The notes under the pieces: model-generated
What the model was told of the DNA's origin: nothing
Database searches by the model: none
The model's input: the letters and a program-made list of their open reading frames with translations, nothing else
In this document: piece by piece, positions 8,227 through 17,668 of the stretch
Layout of the letters: each line of letters starts with the position of its first letter
How positions within the stretch are numbered: the first letter of the stretch is position 1
Translations under genes and position numbers: made by a program
NCBI GenBank assembly: GCA_903820735.1
Contig: CAIJIZ010000711.1
Span: forward strand, 1-38,328
From: an uncultured Pirellula sp.
Lineage (GTDB): Bacteria; Planctomycetota; Planctomycetia; Pirellulales; Pirellulaceae
Direction: 5' to 3'
Length of the DNA stretch: 38,328 nt

Positions 8227-9246
8227 TCACCAATCCTCTTGAACCACTTCACCACCGGATCGCGTTCCGAGCGCCTTCCAAGCCCCTGGCGAGATACCCT
8301 GAGAGACAAACCGTACCGAACCGTCCATCAACAAACTGTTGACTCCTCCGACATGATAACTGCGACTTGTAACTACCGCATAAGTCGGAACAGTCGCACT
8401 GCGCCCCTCACGCATCGAATTAAAATCGATGTCATAGGGAATCCCATTGTGCAAGTACGGGACTCGCTGATTTGGTGGGAAGGTCGTAGTAAATCCGGTT
8501 TGATGCGATCGCGCATCTACCCACTCCGTATGTCCCGAATCCGCTTTGAACTCACCACCAAACCCAGCGACATCTTCCGGTCGCACCGGAACCGGCGTAT
8601 CGCTTGCCGGATTCCCCCCATCTCGTAAATAAGGGGTAAACGCCTTGACCTCGCTCATACCCAACGTGTTGCTTGTGCCGTCGGTGATCCCCGCGAGCTT
8701 CATCTCCTGATTGACAAGAAACACGCCGGTCCCCTTGCCCTGAGGTGGCTGCATAATCAACCACTCTCCAACATTGATCGCATAGTTCAAAGGATAATGG
8801 ACAAACGTCGGACCATCTGGACGCTCCTTGTCATTGATCTCGCTCGGGCAAATCAAAAAGGGAATACGTATCCTTGCAACCTGAGGTTGCTGCGCAATCG
8901 GCTTAGTGTAGTCGATCAACTGATGCACGGTCGAAGATTCCGCATAAGGCAACAGCCGAGTCTGTGCGCTCCAATAAACCGCCGTACCATTGGTCTGATA
9001 GTCTCCCTGCGTAGGAAGCTTCTTTCTGGCAGATTCGAAATTGTGCAAACACAACCCAAGTTGCTTAAGGTTGTTCTGACAAGACATCCTGCGAGCCGCT
9101 TCGCGGGCCCCCTGTACGGCTGGTAATAACAGACCGACCAACACTCCAATAATGGCGATGACTACCAGTAACTCCACAAGAGTAAATGCTCGTCGCCCAA
9201 CCACCATCGCTATTCGCAACACTTGACTTGTCCCGATCGATTCCAA
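8227..9246 (-). CDS. DUF1559 protein with prepilin-type N-terminus
   Basis: A planctomycete hallmark family present in many paralogues per genome, of unknown function and probably surface-exposed or pseudopilin-like. The N-terminus has the type IV prepilin methylation motif: RRAFTLVELLVVIAIIGVLV, with cleavage expected before the Phe. It is followed by the family's LLPAVQGAREAARRMSCQNN segment. The C-terminus carries the H-x9-DG motif (HVGGVNSLLMDG) just before the end, and the 339-residue length is typical. The start at 9246 is the first ATG; ATG at 9207 (MVVGRRAFTLVE) would also leave an intact prepilin motif and may be the real one. The 172 bp upstream to the M48 gene hold nothing I recognise. 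Confidence 0.92.
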   Translation of the reverse strand: MESIGTSQVLRIAMVVGRRAFTLVELLVVIAIIGVLVGLLLPAVQGAREAARRMSCQNNLKQLGLCLHNFESARKKLPTQGDYQTNGTAVYWSAQTRLLPYAESSTVHQLIDYTKPIAQQPQVARIRIPFLICPSEINDKERPDGPTFVHYPLNYAINVGEWLIMQPPQGKGTGVFLVNQEMKLAGITDGTSNTLGMSEVKAFTPYLRDGGNPASDTPVPVRPEDVAGFGGEFKADSGHTEWVDARSHQTGFTTTFPPNQRVPYLHNGIPYDIDFNSMREGRSATVPTYAVVTSRSYHVGGVNSLLMDGSVRFVSQGISPGAWKALGTRSGGEVVQEDW

Positions 9247-9418
9247 AGCACCAGTGCTTCAACATTCACACTGCCGGAATCACTTAGCTCCGGACGCCCA
9301 TTGCTCCACTTGGATCACTTACTGAAAGTATGAAGCAACCGGATCGAGGCACAAGTCAGCAGTAAATGAATAATCGGTAAAGTTTAGCGTATAGGAGCGT
9401 CTCCCAAGCTCGCTCTAC

Positions 9419-10264
9419 TCAGACCAATTGCTCGCCACGACCATAGCGATTCGCAGTGGTTTGATAGAGGTTCAAAGCATCGGGAAGCTTGTTCGCAAGA
9501 TCGGTAGCACGACGCTCGTCGCTTGGGTGAGTAGAAGCCCACTCGGCAGGCTTATTCGCTCCACCAGTCACTTTGCCGAACCGCCCCCAAAACAACGGGG
9601 CTTCCGACGGATCATAACCAGCCTTGGCCATCAACGTCAGTCCGATCGCATCGGCTTCGCTCTCGTGATGACGACTATAAGGAAGCAATAGCCCATACTC
9701 CGCTCCAGTACCAAAAGCTCGCATCGCAAGATCACGCGTGGCAGGTGTCGTATCGCTAATCGCCCATCCTAGCACCGCACCAACTCCCTGAACCCCCGCT
9801 TGCTGACTCATCCGCTCCGCTCCATGATGCGCCAATGCATGCGCAATCTCATGGCTCATTACCACCGCCAAGCCCGCCTCATTCTCACACAACGGCACGA
9901 TCCCTTCATAGATCGCGACCTTGCCACCCGGCAGACAAAAAGCATTCTGTGTGTCGCTAGCTAACAACCGAAAATCCCACTGAAACCCTGGTGCATTGGC
10001 AACAGAGGCAATCCGCTCTCCCGTCCGACGTACCGCATCCGTCCAACGCCCATTTTGCGACGGAGTCGACTTCGAGATCACATCCGCATAACTCTGCTCC
10101 CCAAGCTGCATCTCCATCGACTTGGGTATGAATCGCAATTGAGGACGCCCCGTAAGAGGCGTCGAACGACATCCACAGCACGAAGCGATTCCGAATGCCC
10201 CTAGTCCAAGCAACACGTCCCTTCGATTTCGGCGCTGCGCCGGTAACTGCTCTTCAAGTTTCAT
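9419..10264 (-). CDS. M48-family metalloprotease, probable exported lipoprotein
   Basis: Zinc endopeptidase resembling LoiP/BepA-type periplasmic proteases that act in envelope quality control. The catalytic HEIAH motif is at residues 138-142 and the downstream ESEAD zinc-ligand motif at 201-205. The sequence between has the usual HHGAERM segment. The N-terminus has paired arginines (RRNRRDVLLGLGAFGIAS) followed by a Cys-rich CCGCRS. This suggests export, possibly by the Tat route, and lipid attachment at one of the Cys residues. Length 281 fits a single M48 domain with no TPR extension. It is divergent from the sialidase gene (162 bp between starts) and lies upstream of the DUF1559 gene. Confidence 0.9.
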   Translation of the reverse strand: MKLEEQLPAQRRNRRDVLLGLGAFGIASCCGCRSTPLTGRPQLRFIPKSMEMQLGEQSYADVISKSTPSQNGRWTDAVRRTGERIASVANAPGFQWDFRLLASDTQNAFCLPGGKVAIYEGIVPLCENEAGLAVVMSHEIAHALAHHGAERMSQQAGVQGVGAVLGWAISDTTPATRDLAMRAFGTGAEYGLLLPYSRHHESEADAIGLTLMAKAGYDPSEAPLFWGRFGKVTGGANKPAEWASTHPSDERRATDLANKLPDALNLYQTTANRYGRGEQLV

Positions 10265-10426
10265 ACTTCGCTCTCTGATCGCCCCAAGGTCGAAAACTCA
10301 ACCCAGCGAAAATACCCGAACCGATCCCCCAATTCCAAGACCGATTTCACATACCAGCATCGCTAGCATTGTTCGGCTAAAATGGCTTGAGTCCCCGATG
10401 CCCCTGAACGCTAATCCCTGAAAATC

Positions 10427-11722
10427 ATGTCTTTATCAACCACCGCCATTGAATTCAGCACCATGTCGAACCACCCTGTTATCCCCCAGAAACTTCTCCC
10501 CGTCTGCAATCGGATCGGCTTGCCAATGCTGCTTATCGGGATCATGTTGATGCATTCCTTAGGGATTGCCCAAGAGCCACAGGCACGCAAGTCACCAACC
10601 GAAGCGATCCATCGCGAAGAGCTCATCTTTCCACTTCATCCGCAACATAATCACGCCCCAAGCATCGTTGCGTTACCCGACGGCTCGCTGCTCGCATCTT
10701 GGTACAGGGGCTCAGGGGAACGCAAAGCCGATGACGTGGCGATCTACGGAGCAAGGCTTGGCAAAGACTCCACGAATTGGTCGGCCCCGTTTTTGATGGT
10801 CGACACCGCAGGATTCCCTGATGGCAACACCGCCATGCACGTCGACACCCAAGGCCGACTGCATTTGTTCTGGCCATTGGTTTTGGCTAACACATGGGAA
10901 TCGTGCATCACCCAACAACTCATCTCCGACACGCCATCAGGTCAGGGGGAGATTCGATGGACAAAACAACAAAGCTTGTGGCTCAAACCAGAGGACTTCA
11001 GTCAAGAAGCCAACACGAAGCTGGATCGTTTCATCGCAAGCTTACCGAGTGGGTTACCTGCGGAGTTTGAAAAAGAAGTAACCGAGGTACGCGCACGACT
11101 TGCCGACAAACTCTTCCAGCGGCTTGGTTGGCAAACGCGATGCAAACCTACGGTACTCAAATCTGGACTCAAATCTGGACGTTGGCTCCTACCTCTTTAT
11201 ACCGATACTTACTCCTTCTCCTTGATGGCTATCAGCGACGACATGGGTCATACATGGAAGGCATCGAAGCCGCTGATCGGGTTTGGTAACATTCAACCGA
11301 GCGTGCTTGAACGTCGCGATGGATCGCTTGTAGCGTACATGCGAGAAAACGGAGTTACAGGCAAGATCCGCATGTCGGAATCCTTCGATGCTGGCGAGAG
11401 CTGGGGAGATGTCAGCTCGACAATCTTGCCCAATCCCGGCTCGGGACTCGATGCCGTGGTACTGCAGAACGGACATTGGGTATTAATCTACAACGACACC
11501 GAAAAGGGTCGTAATCGCTTGGCCGTCTCAGTTTCGCTTGACGAAGGAAAGACTTGGACAACCACCCGTTACCTCGAAGAGCACCCAAGCGGAGCGTACC
11601 ATTACCCCGCGATCATCCAAACTCAAGACGGACACTTACACGCGATCTACAGCTACTTTGTCGAGGGTGGCAAGAGCATGAAACACGTCGAGTTCAACGA
11701 AGCTTGGATCGGTCAGAAATAA
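10427..11722 (+). CDS. Sialidase/BNR-repeat family secreted protein
   Basis: Six-bladed propeller protein of the exo-sialidase-like family, 431 residues. Three Asp-boxes with S-x-D-x-G-x-[TS]-W spacing are visible: SDDMGHTW at 270-277, SFDAGESW at 319-326 and SLDEGKTW at 370-377. Near the N-terminus, HNHAPSIVALPDGSLLASWY matches the first blade of planctomycete sialidase-like proteins. A hydrophobic stretch around residues 30-46 (IGLPMLLIGIMLMHSLGIAQ) implies export. The start could be 10427 or the ATG at 10463, which gives a more compact signal peptide. True sialidase activity is not assured, since many family members act on other sugars. It stands alone, followed by a tRNA on the other strand. 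Confidence 0.85.
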   Translation: MSLSTTAIEFSTMSNHPVIPQKLLPVCNRIGLPMLLIGIMLMHSLGIAQEPQARKSPTEAIHREELIFPLHPQHNHAPSIVALPDGSLLASWYRGSGERKADDVAIYGARLGKDSTNWSAPFLMVDTAGFPDGNTAMHVDTQGRLHLFWPLVLANTWESCITQQLISDTPSGQGEIRWTKQQSLWLKPEDFSQEANTKLDRFIASLPSGLPAEFEKEVTEVRARLADKLFQRLGWQTRCKPTVLKSGLKSGRWLLPLYTDTYSFSLMAISDDMGHTWKASKPLIGFGNIQPSVLERRDGSLVAYMRENGVTGKIRMSESFDAGESWGDVSSTILPNPGSGLDAVVLQNGHWVLIYNDTEKGRNRLAVSVSLDEGKTWTTTRYLEEHPSGAYHYPAIIQTQDGHLHAIYSYFVEGGKSMKHVEFNEAWIGQK

Positions 11723-11746
11723 GCTAACTGAAATCCCATCGCCCAA

Positions 11747-11820
11747 TATCCTCGGCGGGGGTCGAACCCACAACCTCAGGCTTCGGAGGCCTGCGCTCTA
11801 TCCAGTTGAGCTACGAGGAC
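11747..11820 (-). tRNA. tRNA-Arg(CCG)
   Basis: The reverse complement folds as a standard 74-nt tRNA. The acceptor strands GTCCTCG and CGAGGAT pair with one terminal G-U. The anticodon stem is CAGGC/GCCTG with loop CTCCGAA, giving anticodon CCG. The T arm is GTGGG-TTCGACC-CCCGC, and the discriminator base is A. CCA is not encoded. Confidence 0.95.
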
Positions 11821-12144
11821 AAAATCGCCTGTGCTTGTTATATCCACACCGAATTCGATTGCCAAGTTGCCCCGCTGAGCACATTCGCACAACTCGCTCG
11901 TACTGAGCAAGCAACGCGGTACTCGCCCCCACTTTATGATCTATATTCTCGGCTCCAAAAAAACGCGGCGTGCCCTCGCTGTTGCCCCTTTACACTGGCC
12001 TGATTACACTTTACTTGTTTCTACCGGCTCGTCTGCGTTCCTAGAACACACCGCCGTATGTTCACGCAATTGAATCAATCGATCGAACTTAGGCATCTGA
12101 ACTCTCATCTTGCATCTACACCATTAGACATCGCGGAACCTTGC
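11821..12144. other. Intergenic region, tRNA-Arg to HAF-repeat gene
   Basis: About 320 bp with no convincing gene. It holds the promoter side of both the minus-strand tRNA and the plus-strand secreted protein. A short frame that overlaps the tRNA end is not protein-like. I see no repeats or strong hairpins. Confidence 0.4.
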
Positions 12145-13251
12145 ATGTTTTCATCAAACCTCCACACGACACTCTGTTCTTACCATTCCCTTCTCCGGTC
12201 GATAGCCTCGCTGTGGATGATCAGTCTGGCGATCGTAGCCCACGCCCAGGGCACACCGACCTCCTACCGACTGAACCCTGTTCCTGTACTAGCCAAGTAT
12301 TCCTCGGGATATCCGGTCGGAATCAACGATGCTGGAGATGTTTCAGGGTACTGCCAACCGGCTGTCGAAGGCAACAGTTACGAAGGATTCGTTTTTCGAA
12401 ACGGCGTACTATCCGCAGTCGGTAAGTTGCCCAAAAAAGGAAACTACTCCTCAGCTGCGTACGTATCGCCTACCGGTGTTATCGTCGGTTCGGCTGACAC
12501 CGGTGATTTCCGACCTCAAGGATTTGTTAAGACCGGCGCGAGCATGATCAATGTGTTCCCTAACAATGGTGGCAATACGCATGCTCTGCGTATCGATGCT
12601 ACTGGTCGTGTTTATGGGTACTTCATCGGTGGTCGCAGCGCTGGTTGGCAAGGTGCGGTATGGACTCCTACCACCCGAGCAGGCGTCTATACCCAAACCA
12701 TTCTGCCCGGCGCAGCTATGCCCGTGGCTTTCAATGCGCTTGGCCAAGCGGCCGGTTATACGAACACCAGCCCACAAACCGCTACGTTCTGGTCACACCT
12801 CGGAACCAGACCCATCAACATCCTCCCTAGACTTCCCTCCTGGGGAACTTCCGTCGCTTACGGAATTGCAGACAACGGCGATGTCGTCGGATCAGCTCAC
12901 CCGGCTTTCAGCTCACTGCCTGTCGTCTGGAGAGCTTCCACGCGACATCTACCGGAACTTCTACCGTTTCTTGCTGGAGACAACTACGGACAAGCCACCG
13001 CTGCAAACCAAACCGGTGTGATCATCGGATTCGGCGCATTCGGCCAGCCAGGAACTTGGAATATCGGCCCACGTCACCCAGTGGTCTGGCACGGCACAAT
13101 CCCTCATGACCTCAACTCCTTGCTCGATCCGGTGACTTCCGCCGGATGGCAAATCGTAAGCTTGGTCCAAGTCAACAACTCGGGTGCAATCCTCGCCGCT
13201 GCTACTTTCGAAGGACGGCGTCGCGCTGCGGTACTCACGCCGATTCCTTAA
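12145..13251 (+). CDS. Secreted HAF-repeat protein
   Basis: A 368-residue exported protein built of beta-propeller-like repeats of the 'probable extracellular HAF' type. The repeat hallmark is [IV]N/D-x-x-G-x-V-x-G. It occurs as GINDAGDVSGYC, VSPTGVIVGSA, IDATGRVYGYF, FNALGQAAGYT, IADNGDVVGSA, ANQTGVIIGFG and VNNSGAILAAA, about seven copies spaced 45-55 residues apart. The ATG at 12145 gives a good signal peptide (LLRSIASLWMISLAIVAHAQ); the frame extends upstream to 12058 but would bury it. There is no PEP-CTERM anchor at the C-terminus, so it is probably released or non-covalently attached. Function is unknown. It converges on the lipoprotein gene 61 bp downstream. Confidence 0.8.
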   Translation: MFSSNLHTTLCSYHSLLRSIASLWMISLAIVAHAQGTPTSYRLNPVPVLAKYSSGYPVGINDAGDVSGYCQPAVEGNSYEGFVFRNGVLSAVGKLPKKGNYSSAAYVSPTGVIVGSADTGDFRPQGFVKTGASMINVFPNNGGNTHALRIDATGRVYGYFIGGRSAGWQGAVWTPTTRAGVYTQTILPGAAMPVAFNALGQAAGYTNTSPQTATFWSHLGTRPINILPRLPSWGTSVAYGIADNGDVVGSAHPAFSSLPVVWRASTRHLPELLPFLAGDNYGQATAANQTGVIIGFGAFGQPGTWNIGPRHPVVWHGTIPHDLNSLLDPVTSAGWQIVSLVQVNNSGAILAAATFEGRRRAAVLTPIP

Positions 13252-13312
13252 ATGTTCAAACGCCTCGGTTCTAACCGATAACACTTATTCTTCGCAGCAG
13301 AAGCACCACGCT

Positions 13313-14272
13313 CTAGCGTACAACCGGCCCGTCCCAGGGAACCCCTCGATAAGCCGTCGGAGGGACCGAAGGGGGCAACGCCGGTGCGACTTGCACGGGC
13401 GTGACCGCTTGAGGTAACCCTTGATTGAACTGCACTAGGTTCACAACCTCATACCCATTCTGGTTCGGCAACTCGAATCCAGCCGGCTGATTCGCATCCA
13501 ATCCATTGATGACATATCCTCCAATCGTCACGTCGATCTCGGTTGGCGGATCCATCACAGGTACCAATTGCATTAACACCCGATGGGGTAAGGATAAACC
13601 AACAGAAGCGTAGTAATTGTGCTCGCTCTGCGCTGCACTGGCTACCAATCGTCCAGATGGGTCCCTAAGCAAAATCTGGCGCGTATACCCAAATTTCGGA
13701 TCGATAACCATCGTCCGAGTGTAAGTCCCGGTTGCCGTCGGAGCCATCGTCGATAACTCCATCATCCCATCGGGGCGATTCACTGGAGGACCAAGCACCC
13801 GATAGGGATCGAGCTCGCTGATCCCAAGCGCTTCTAAAATCCATAACGGTGAGACCGGCAGTATGCGCCTTACACCCTGCGACTCAAATTCATCATGCCT
13901 AGCAAAAAATAGCTGGGGACGCGACCCATCCCGCACCGTCATCCAAAAATACTGATCGTTGCTGCCTACCTCAAAATTGTTTCCAAGCATCCTGGAGATC
14001 CCTCCAGATAATTTGAATTTGCGATCGCGAACCCAGACCAACGAAGCATCGAGATTCCGCATGCGATTCGGGTTAACCGTCACAAAATTCGACTGCAACG
14101 ATTGAATCGAACGAGACCGATTGATCACTTCGACCAACTGATCCGGGGTCGGAGGAGCGGTGAACAAAGCCTTGGGCTGAAACTCTGCATTGGGACGTTT
14201 CGGTATACAAGTCGCCCCGGAGGAGGCGAAAAGAATTGCGATGATTGCCCACGGGCCTATGCGTTCCATCAT
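13313..14272 (-). CDS. LolA/DUF4292-like exported protein
   Basis: A 319-residue exported protein. The N-terminus (WAIIAILFASSGATCIP) is a signal peptide with a possible but non-canonical lipidation Cys. The middle resembles the LolA/LolB-like fold of planctomycete lipoprotein-sorting-like proteins. The features are a QSLQSNFVTVNPNRMRNLDA strand, KFKLSGGISRMLGNNFEVGS, a DQYFWMTVRD strand, LSPLWILEALG-like wording, and later YTRQILLRDPSGRLVASA. The C-terminal 40 residues are Pro-rich. Its ATG overlaps the stop codon of the upstream gene (ATGA), so the two are probably cotranslated and may act together. Assignment to the LolA-like group is by overall pattern only. Confidence 0.6.
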   Translation of the reverse strand: MMERIGPWAIIAILFASSGATCIPKRPNAEFQPKALFTAPPTPDQLVEVINRSRSIQSLQSNFVTVNPNRMRNLDASLVWVRDRKFKLSGGISRMLGNNFEVGSNDQYFWMTVRDGSRPQLFFARHDEFESQGVRRILPVSPLWILEALGISELDPYRVLGPPVNRPDGMMELSTMAPTATGTYTRTMVIDPKFGYTRQILLRDPSGRLVASAAQSEHNYYASVGLSLPHRVLMQLVPVMDPPTEIDVTIGGYVINGLDANQPAGFELPNQNGYEVVNLVQFNQGLPQAVTPVQVAPALPPSVPPTAYRGVPWDGPVVR

Positions 14273-14772
14273 GCCTCGCTAAATAACAACTGATCCAACT
14301 CCTGCTGCAGACTCTCCATCCGCCGCACTTCGGGTTGACATATCGGTACGACAAATTCGCGATTCGAACCCCCATGGGTCAAGTGCAATAGCGAGGAATC
14401 CATCGGTTCCTCTTCGGAATTCAATTGCAATCCAATCGGTTCGCTTAAAACTCTCCTGCGAATCAGCAGAAGCGTGAGAAGATAGGTAAGCTCACCTTTG
14501 AGGGGATCTTCGAGCAAGACCTCCAATGCCGCAAGCAGAACGTGCACCGGAGCCGGCTTCGGACGCCCTAAACGCTTCTGCGGAACGGTGCTAACCCACC
14601 ACCCAACTACCCCACCAGGACGATTCCGCTCCCAAATCTCGTCGGAAAAGTCTTGCCGTAACAAAGAACTACCCTGGGCAATCAGTGCAGAATAATAGCT
14701 TTCACCGGGCACAAACTCCCGATCCGAAACATGGCAACGACGATTCGACCTCTGAATGGTATATTCTTGCAT
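14269..14772 (-). CDS. Conserved planctomycete protein of unknown function
   Basis: A 167-residue cytoplasmic protein. The ATG at 14772 begins [20 protein letters not shown], a start I recognise from planctomycete proteins of unknown role. It continues with PGESYYSAL and RQDFSDEIW, then a [13 protein letters not shown] stretch. The single Cys and the [14 protein letters not shown] pattern resemble a small treble-clef-like element with ligands missing, but this is a guess. The frame is open upstream to 14913 but would run through the purB start region. It forms a translationally coupled pair with the LolA-like gene (ATGA overlap) and is divergent from purB, with 91 bp between the chosen starts. 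Confidence 0.7.
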   Translation of the reverse strand: MQEYTIQRSNRRCHVSDREFVPGESYYSALIAQGSSLLRQDFSDEIWERNRPGGVVGWWVSTVPQKRLGRPKPAPVHVLLAALEVLLEDPLKGELTYLLTLLLIRRRVLSEPIGLQLNSEEEPMDSSLLHLTHGGSNREFVVPICQPEVRRMESLQQELDQLLFSEA

Positions 14773-14863
14773 TCCCACTCCATACACGTTCGAGCCGGCG
14801 GTGGGAAGCCAGATTTCAATCCAACCATCCCCATATCCACTCGAGAAAAACAGAAAGCATCCC

Positions 14864-16306
14864 GTGTCCGATTCTGCAAGCCCCTTGCCAACGTACGAAA
14901 ACCCCCTGATCACCCGCTATGCTTCCCGCGAAATGGCGAGCTTGTTCAGCACGGAACACCGAATTGGACTCTGGCGAGAACTCTGGATCACCCTCGCAGA
15001 AACACAGCAAGAACTCGGACTGCCAATCACCCAAACCCAAATCGAACAACTCAAAGCTTTCCGCAATCGACTCAACCTCGATGTTGCCGACGAATACGAA
15101 CGGAAACTCCGCCACGATGTGATGGCCCAAGTCCACGCCTACGGCGATCAATGCCCCGATGCACGCCCGATCATTCACCTCGGTGCAACGAGTTGTTACG
15201 TTACGGATAACTCAGACTTGATGATCTATCGCGACGCCCTCCGAACCATCCGACAACGACTCATCCGATGTATCCGAGCCCTATCGCAATTTGCGAAAAC
15301 CTACGCCCCACTCCCATGCCTTGCCTACACCCACCTGCAACCCGCTCAACCGACCACCGTCGGAAAACGAGCTACCCTCTGGACTTACGATCTAGTACTC
15401 GATCTTGCCGAAGTCGATCACCGACTCTCCACGCTCCAAGCTCGCAGCGCCAAAGGAACCACCGGAACGCAAGCAAGTTTCCTGCAACTCTTCGACGGAG
15501 ATCACGCCAAAGTCCGCGAACTTGAACGCCGTATCGCCACAAAACTCGGGTTCGCATCCCCTTACGCCGTAAGCGGACAGACCTACTCTCGAAAAGTCGA
15601 TGCGTTCCTTACCGACACCCTCAGCGCAATCGCTACTTCGATTCACAAGATCGCAACCGACCTGCGAATCCTCGCTAACAAAAAGGAAATGGAAGAGCCT
15701 TTCGAGAAAAACCAAATCGGATCCTCCGCCATGGCCTACAAACGAAACCCCATGCGCAGCGAAAGAATGTGCTCCTTGGCACGGTTCGTAATGAGCCTCC
15801 AATCAAGCCCTGTGATGACCGCCGCCACCCAGTGGATGGAACGAACACTCGACGATAGCGCTAACCGACGACTCGTCATGCCCCAAGCCTTCCTGTCCGT
15901 CGACGCTTGTTTGATCCTCCTGCAAAACGTGTCCGAAGGACTCGTCGTTTACCCAAAAACCATCGCGAAAAACCTAGCCGAAGAACTCCCATTCATGGCC
16001 ACCGAATCCCTCATGATGGCCGGTGTCGCTGCCGGTGGAGATCGCCAAGAACTCCACGAAGTGATCCGAGTACACAGCCAAGCCGCCGCACTTCGAGTCA
16101 AACAAGAAGGTCTCCCTAACAACCTGCTCGAACTTCTTTCCCAAGACCCAGCTTTTGCCAAAGTCAACGTCCAAGATGTACTCGCACCCGAACAGTACAC
16201 CGGAAGAGCCGAGCAACAAGTCTACGAGTTCCTCGACGAAGTCATCGCACCAATCCTGGAAGCCAACACGCAAAACGACTCGATCTCCTCGGAAGTCCGC
16301 GTATGA
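14864..16306 (+). CDS. purB: Adenylosuccinate lyase
   Basis: Catalyses two steps of purine synthesis: SAICAR to AICAR plus fumarate, and adenylosuccinate to AMP plus fumarate. It is a homotetrameric fumarase/aspartase-superfamily enzyme. The superfamily signature [10 protein letters not shown] is at residues 287-296, followed by [11 protein letters not shown] as in the animal-type ADSL group. [16 protein letters not shown] and [15 protein letters not shown], which bears the catalytic His, are also present. I chose the GTG at 14864 (480 residues, the usual length), because the ATG at 14756 would overlap the divergent gene and add 36 unrelated residues. The next gene overlaps by 4 bp (ATGA). 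Confidence 0.93.
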   Translation: MSDSASPLPTYENPLITRYASREMASLFSTEHRIGLWRELWITLAETQQELGLPITQTQIEQLKAFRNRLNLDVADEYERKLRHDVMAQVHAYGDQCPDARPIIHLGATSCYVTDNSDLMIYRDALRTIRQRLIRCIRALSQFAKTYAPLPCLAYTHLQPAQPTTVGKRATLWTYDLVLDLAEVDHRLSTLQARSAKGTTGTQASFLQLFDGDHAKVRELERRIATKLGFASPYAVSGQTYSRKVDAFLTDTLSAIATSIHKIATDLRILANKKEMEEPFEKNQIGSSAMAYKRNPMRSERMCSLARFVMSLQSSPVMTAATQWMERTLDDSANRRLVMPQAFLSVDACLILLQNVSEGLVVYPKTIAKNLAEELPFMATESLMMAGVAAGGDRQELHEVIRVHSQAAALRVKQEGLPNNLLELLSQDPAFAKVNVQDVLAPEQYTGRAEQQVYEFLDEVIAPILEANTQNDSISSEVRV

Positions 16307-17463
16307 TCCCGCGATTTCTCACCTGTCTCCTGCTCGCTATCCCCCTGTTTAGTACCAAAAGCCTTCAGGCCCAAAACCCAATCACCAGCGATCCAATCAG
16401 CGATCCAAGTAGTACGCAGCCAATCAACCCAGCACCTATTCCTTCCGAATCGGACGAACAAGACGATCAAGGAGCATTGCTTGATATGATCCAAAACAAC
16501 GGCCGGTTTCTCAACATCGAACTTCCTACCCTCGGTGGCAAGCAGTTCTGGACCGATCACCGTTGGTGGAACGGCTGGCGAATTCAGTACAACCATACCC
16601 TCGACCACTGGAGATTGATCGACGATCGATCAATCCGCCGAGCTTGGGGAAGCAAAGAAGCGATGCTCGAAGCCCTCGAAGAGGCTAAGCAAAAAAAACC
16701 AGAACACAAAAACCCGGAACAAAAAAAACTCGACGACGCTGAAAAAAAGGCGAACGAAACTCAAAACCAACCAAGCCCCCCGCCCGAGGAAGTTGTGATC
16801 TTGCTCCACGGCTTGATGCGCACCTCATCGAGTATGCGCCCCATCGAAATCAAACTCAGCGAAAAGTATGCAGCCACCGCAAAGCGTACTCCACAAGTCA
16901 TCCGGTTTTCGTACGCAAGCACCCGGGCACCGATCACCTCGCACGCCGAAGCTCTCCGCGAACTCGTGGAAAATCTTCCGGGAAAACCACGTATTAAAAT
17001 CGCCGGACATAGCCTCGGAAATATCGTAACCAGACTTGCAATCGCCCAATGGTCCACCAAAGGGGACCCGCAAGGGGTACTAAGTCGAATCGAACGGGTC
17101 GTCATGCTCGGACCACCGAACCAAGGCTCCTCGTTCGCCAAACGACTCTCCCAACTCGGACTATTCGAAACCATCACCGGAAAATCAGGAATGCAACTCG
17201 GCCCCCAATGGGACGGCTTTCAAGAAAACCTCGGGATCCCACCCTGCCCCTTCGCAATCCTCGCAGGGGATCTGTCGGGCTCTTCCATCCAAAACCCGTT
17301 GCTCGATGGCCCTAACGATGCGGTTGTCACTCTGGACGAAGCGAAGCTCGAAGGGATGAGCGAATTCAAAACCTACCCAGTTCTGCATTCGTTCCTCATG
17401 CAAGACCCAAGATGCGTCGAAGACGCAGTGGACTTCCTGATGCAACCAACTGTTACGAAATAA
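16303..17463 (+). CDS. Exported alpha/beta hydrolase, lipase-like
   Basis: A 386-residue alpha/beta hydrolase resembling triacylglycerol lipases or PGAP1-like esterases. Residues 1-23 form a signal peptide. The hydrolase core starts at [15 protein letters not shown] (164-178, oxyanion HG). The nucleophile elbow is GHSLGN with Ser237, followed by [15 protein letters not shown], typical of lipases. Asp335 or Asp339 in [10 protein letters not shown] and His362 in VLHSF complete a likely triad. Residues 125-160 are a Lys/Glu/Gln-rich linker with A-tract codons. It probably works in the periplasm. It overlaps the 3' end of purB by 4 bp, so it is cotranscribed with an unrelated housekeeping gene. 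Confidence 0.85.
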   Translation: MIPRFLTCLLLAIPLFSTKSLQAQNPITSDPISDPSSTQPINPAPIPSESDEQDDQGALLDMIQNNGRFLNIELPTLGGKQFWTDHRWWNGWRIQYNHTLDHWRLIDDRSIRRAWGSKEAMLEALEEAKQKKPEHKNPEQKKLDDAEKKANETQNQPSPPPEEVVILLHGLMRTSSSMRPIEIKLSEKYAATAKRTPQVIRFSYASTRAPITSHAEALRELVENLPGKPRIKIAGHSLGNIVTRLAIAQWSTKGDPQGVLSRIERVVMLGPPNQGSSFAKRLSQLGLFETITGKSGMQLGPQWDGFQENLGIPPCPFAILAGDLSGSSIQNPLLDGPNDAVVTLDEAKLEGMSEFKTYPVLHSFLMQDPRCVEDAVDFLMQPTVTK

Positions 17464-17668
17464 ACCCAATGCAAGGACCTAAACTGCTGCAAACCGCACC
17501 CAAAACGGGGGGGAATCGCTCTGCTAAGTCAAAAATACGCTGGTTCATTGCCGTTTTTTAACGGAATTGACGCTAGGCACACACGGCAATCTAGGTAATC
17601 TTACGACAGCCTTTGCGCCAGCTGACTTTAGCCTGTTAAGTGATCAGCATAATCTCTCTCTGCGGTTT

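Noticed and set aside
11806-12003. Small plus-strand frame at the tRNA-Arg end
   Set aside because: It starts inside the tRNA gene and shows no protein-like motif or ribosome-binding site.
13262-13282. Short inverted repeat TCGGTTCTAACCGA between convergent genes
   Set aside because: The stem is only four to six bases and has no T-tract, so it is too weak to call a terminator.
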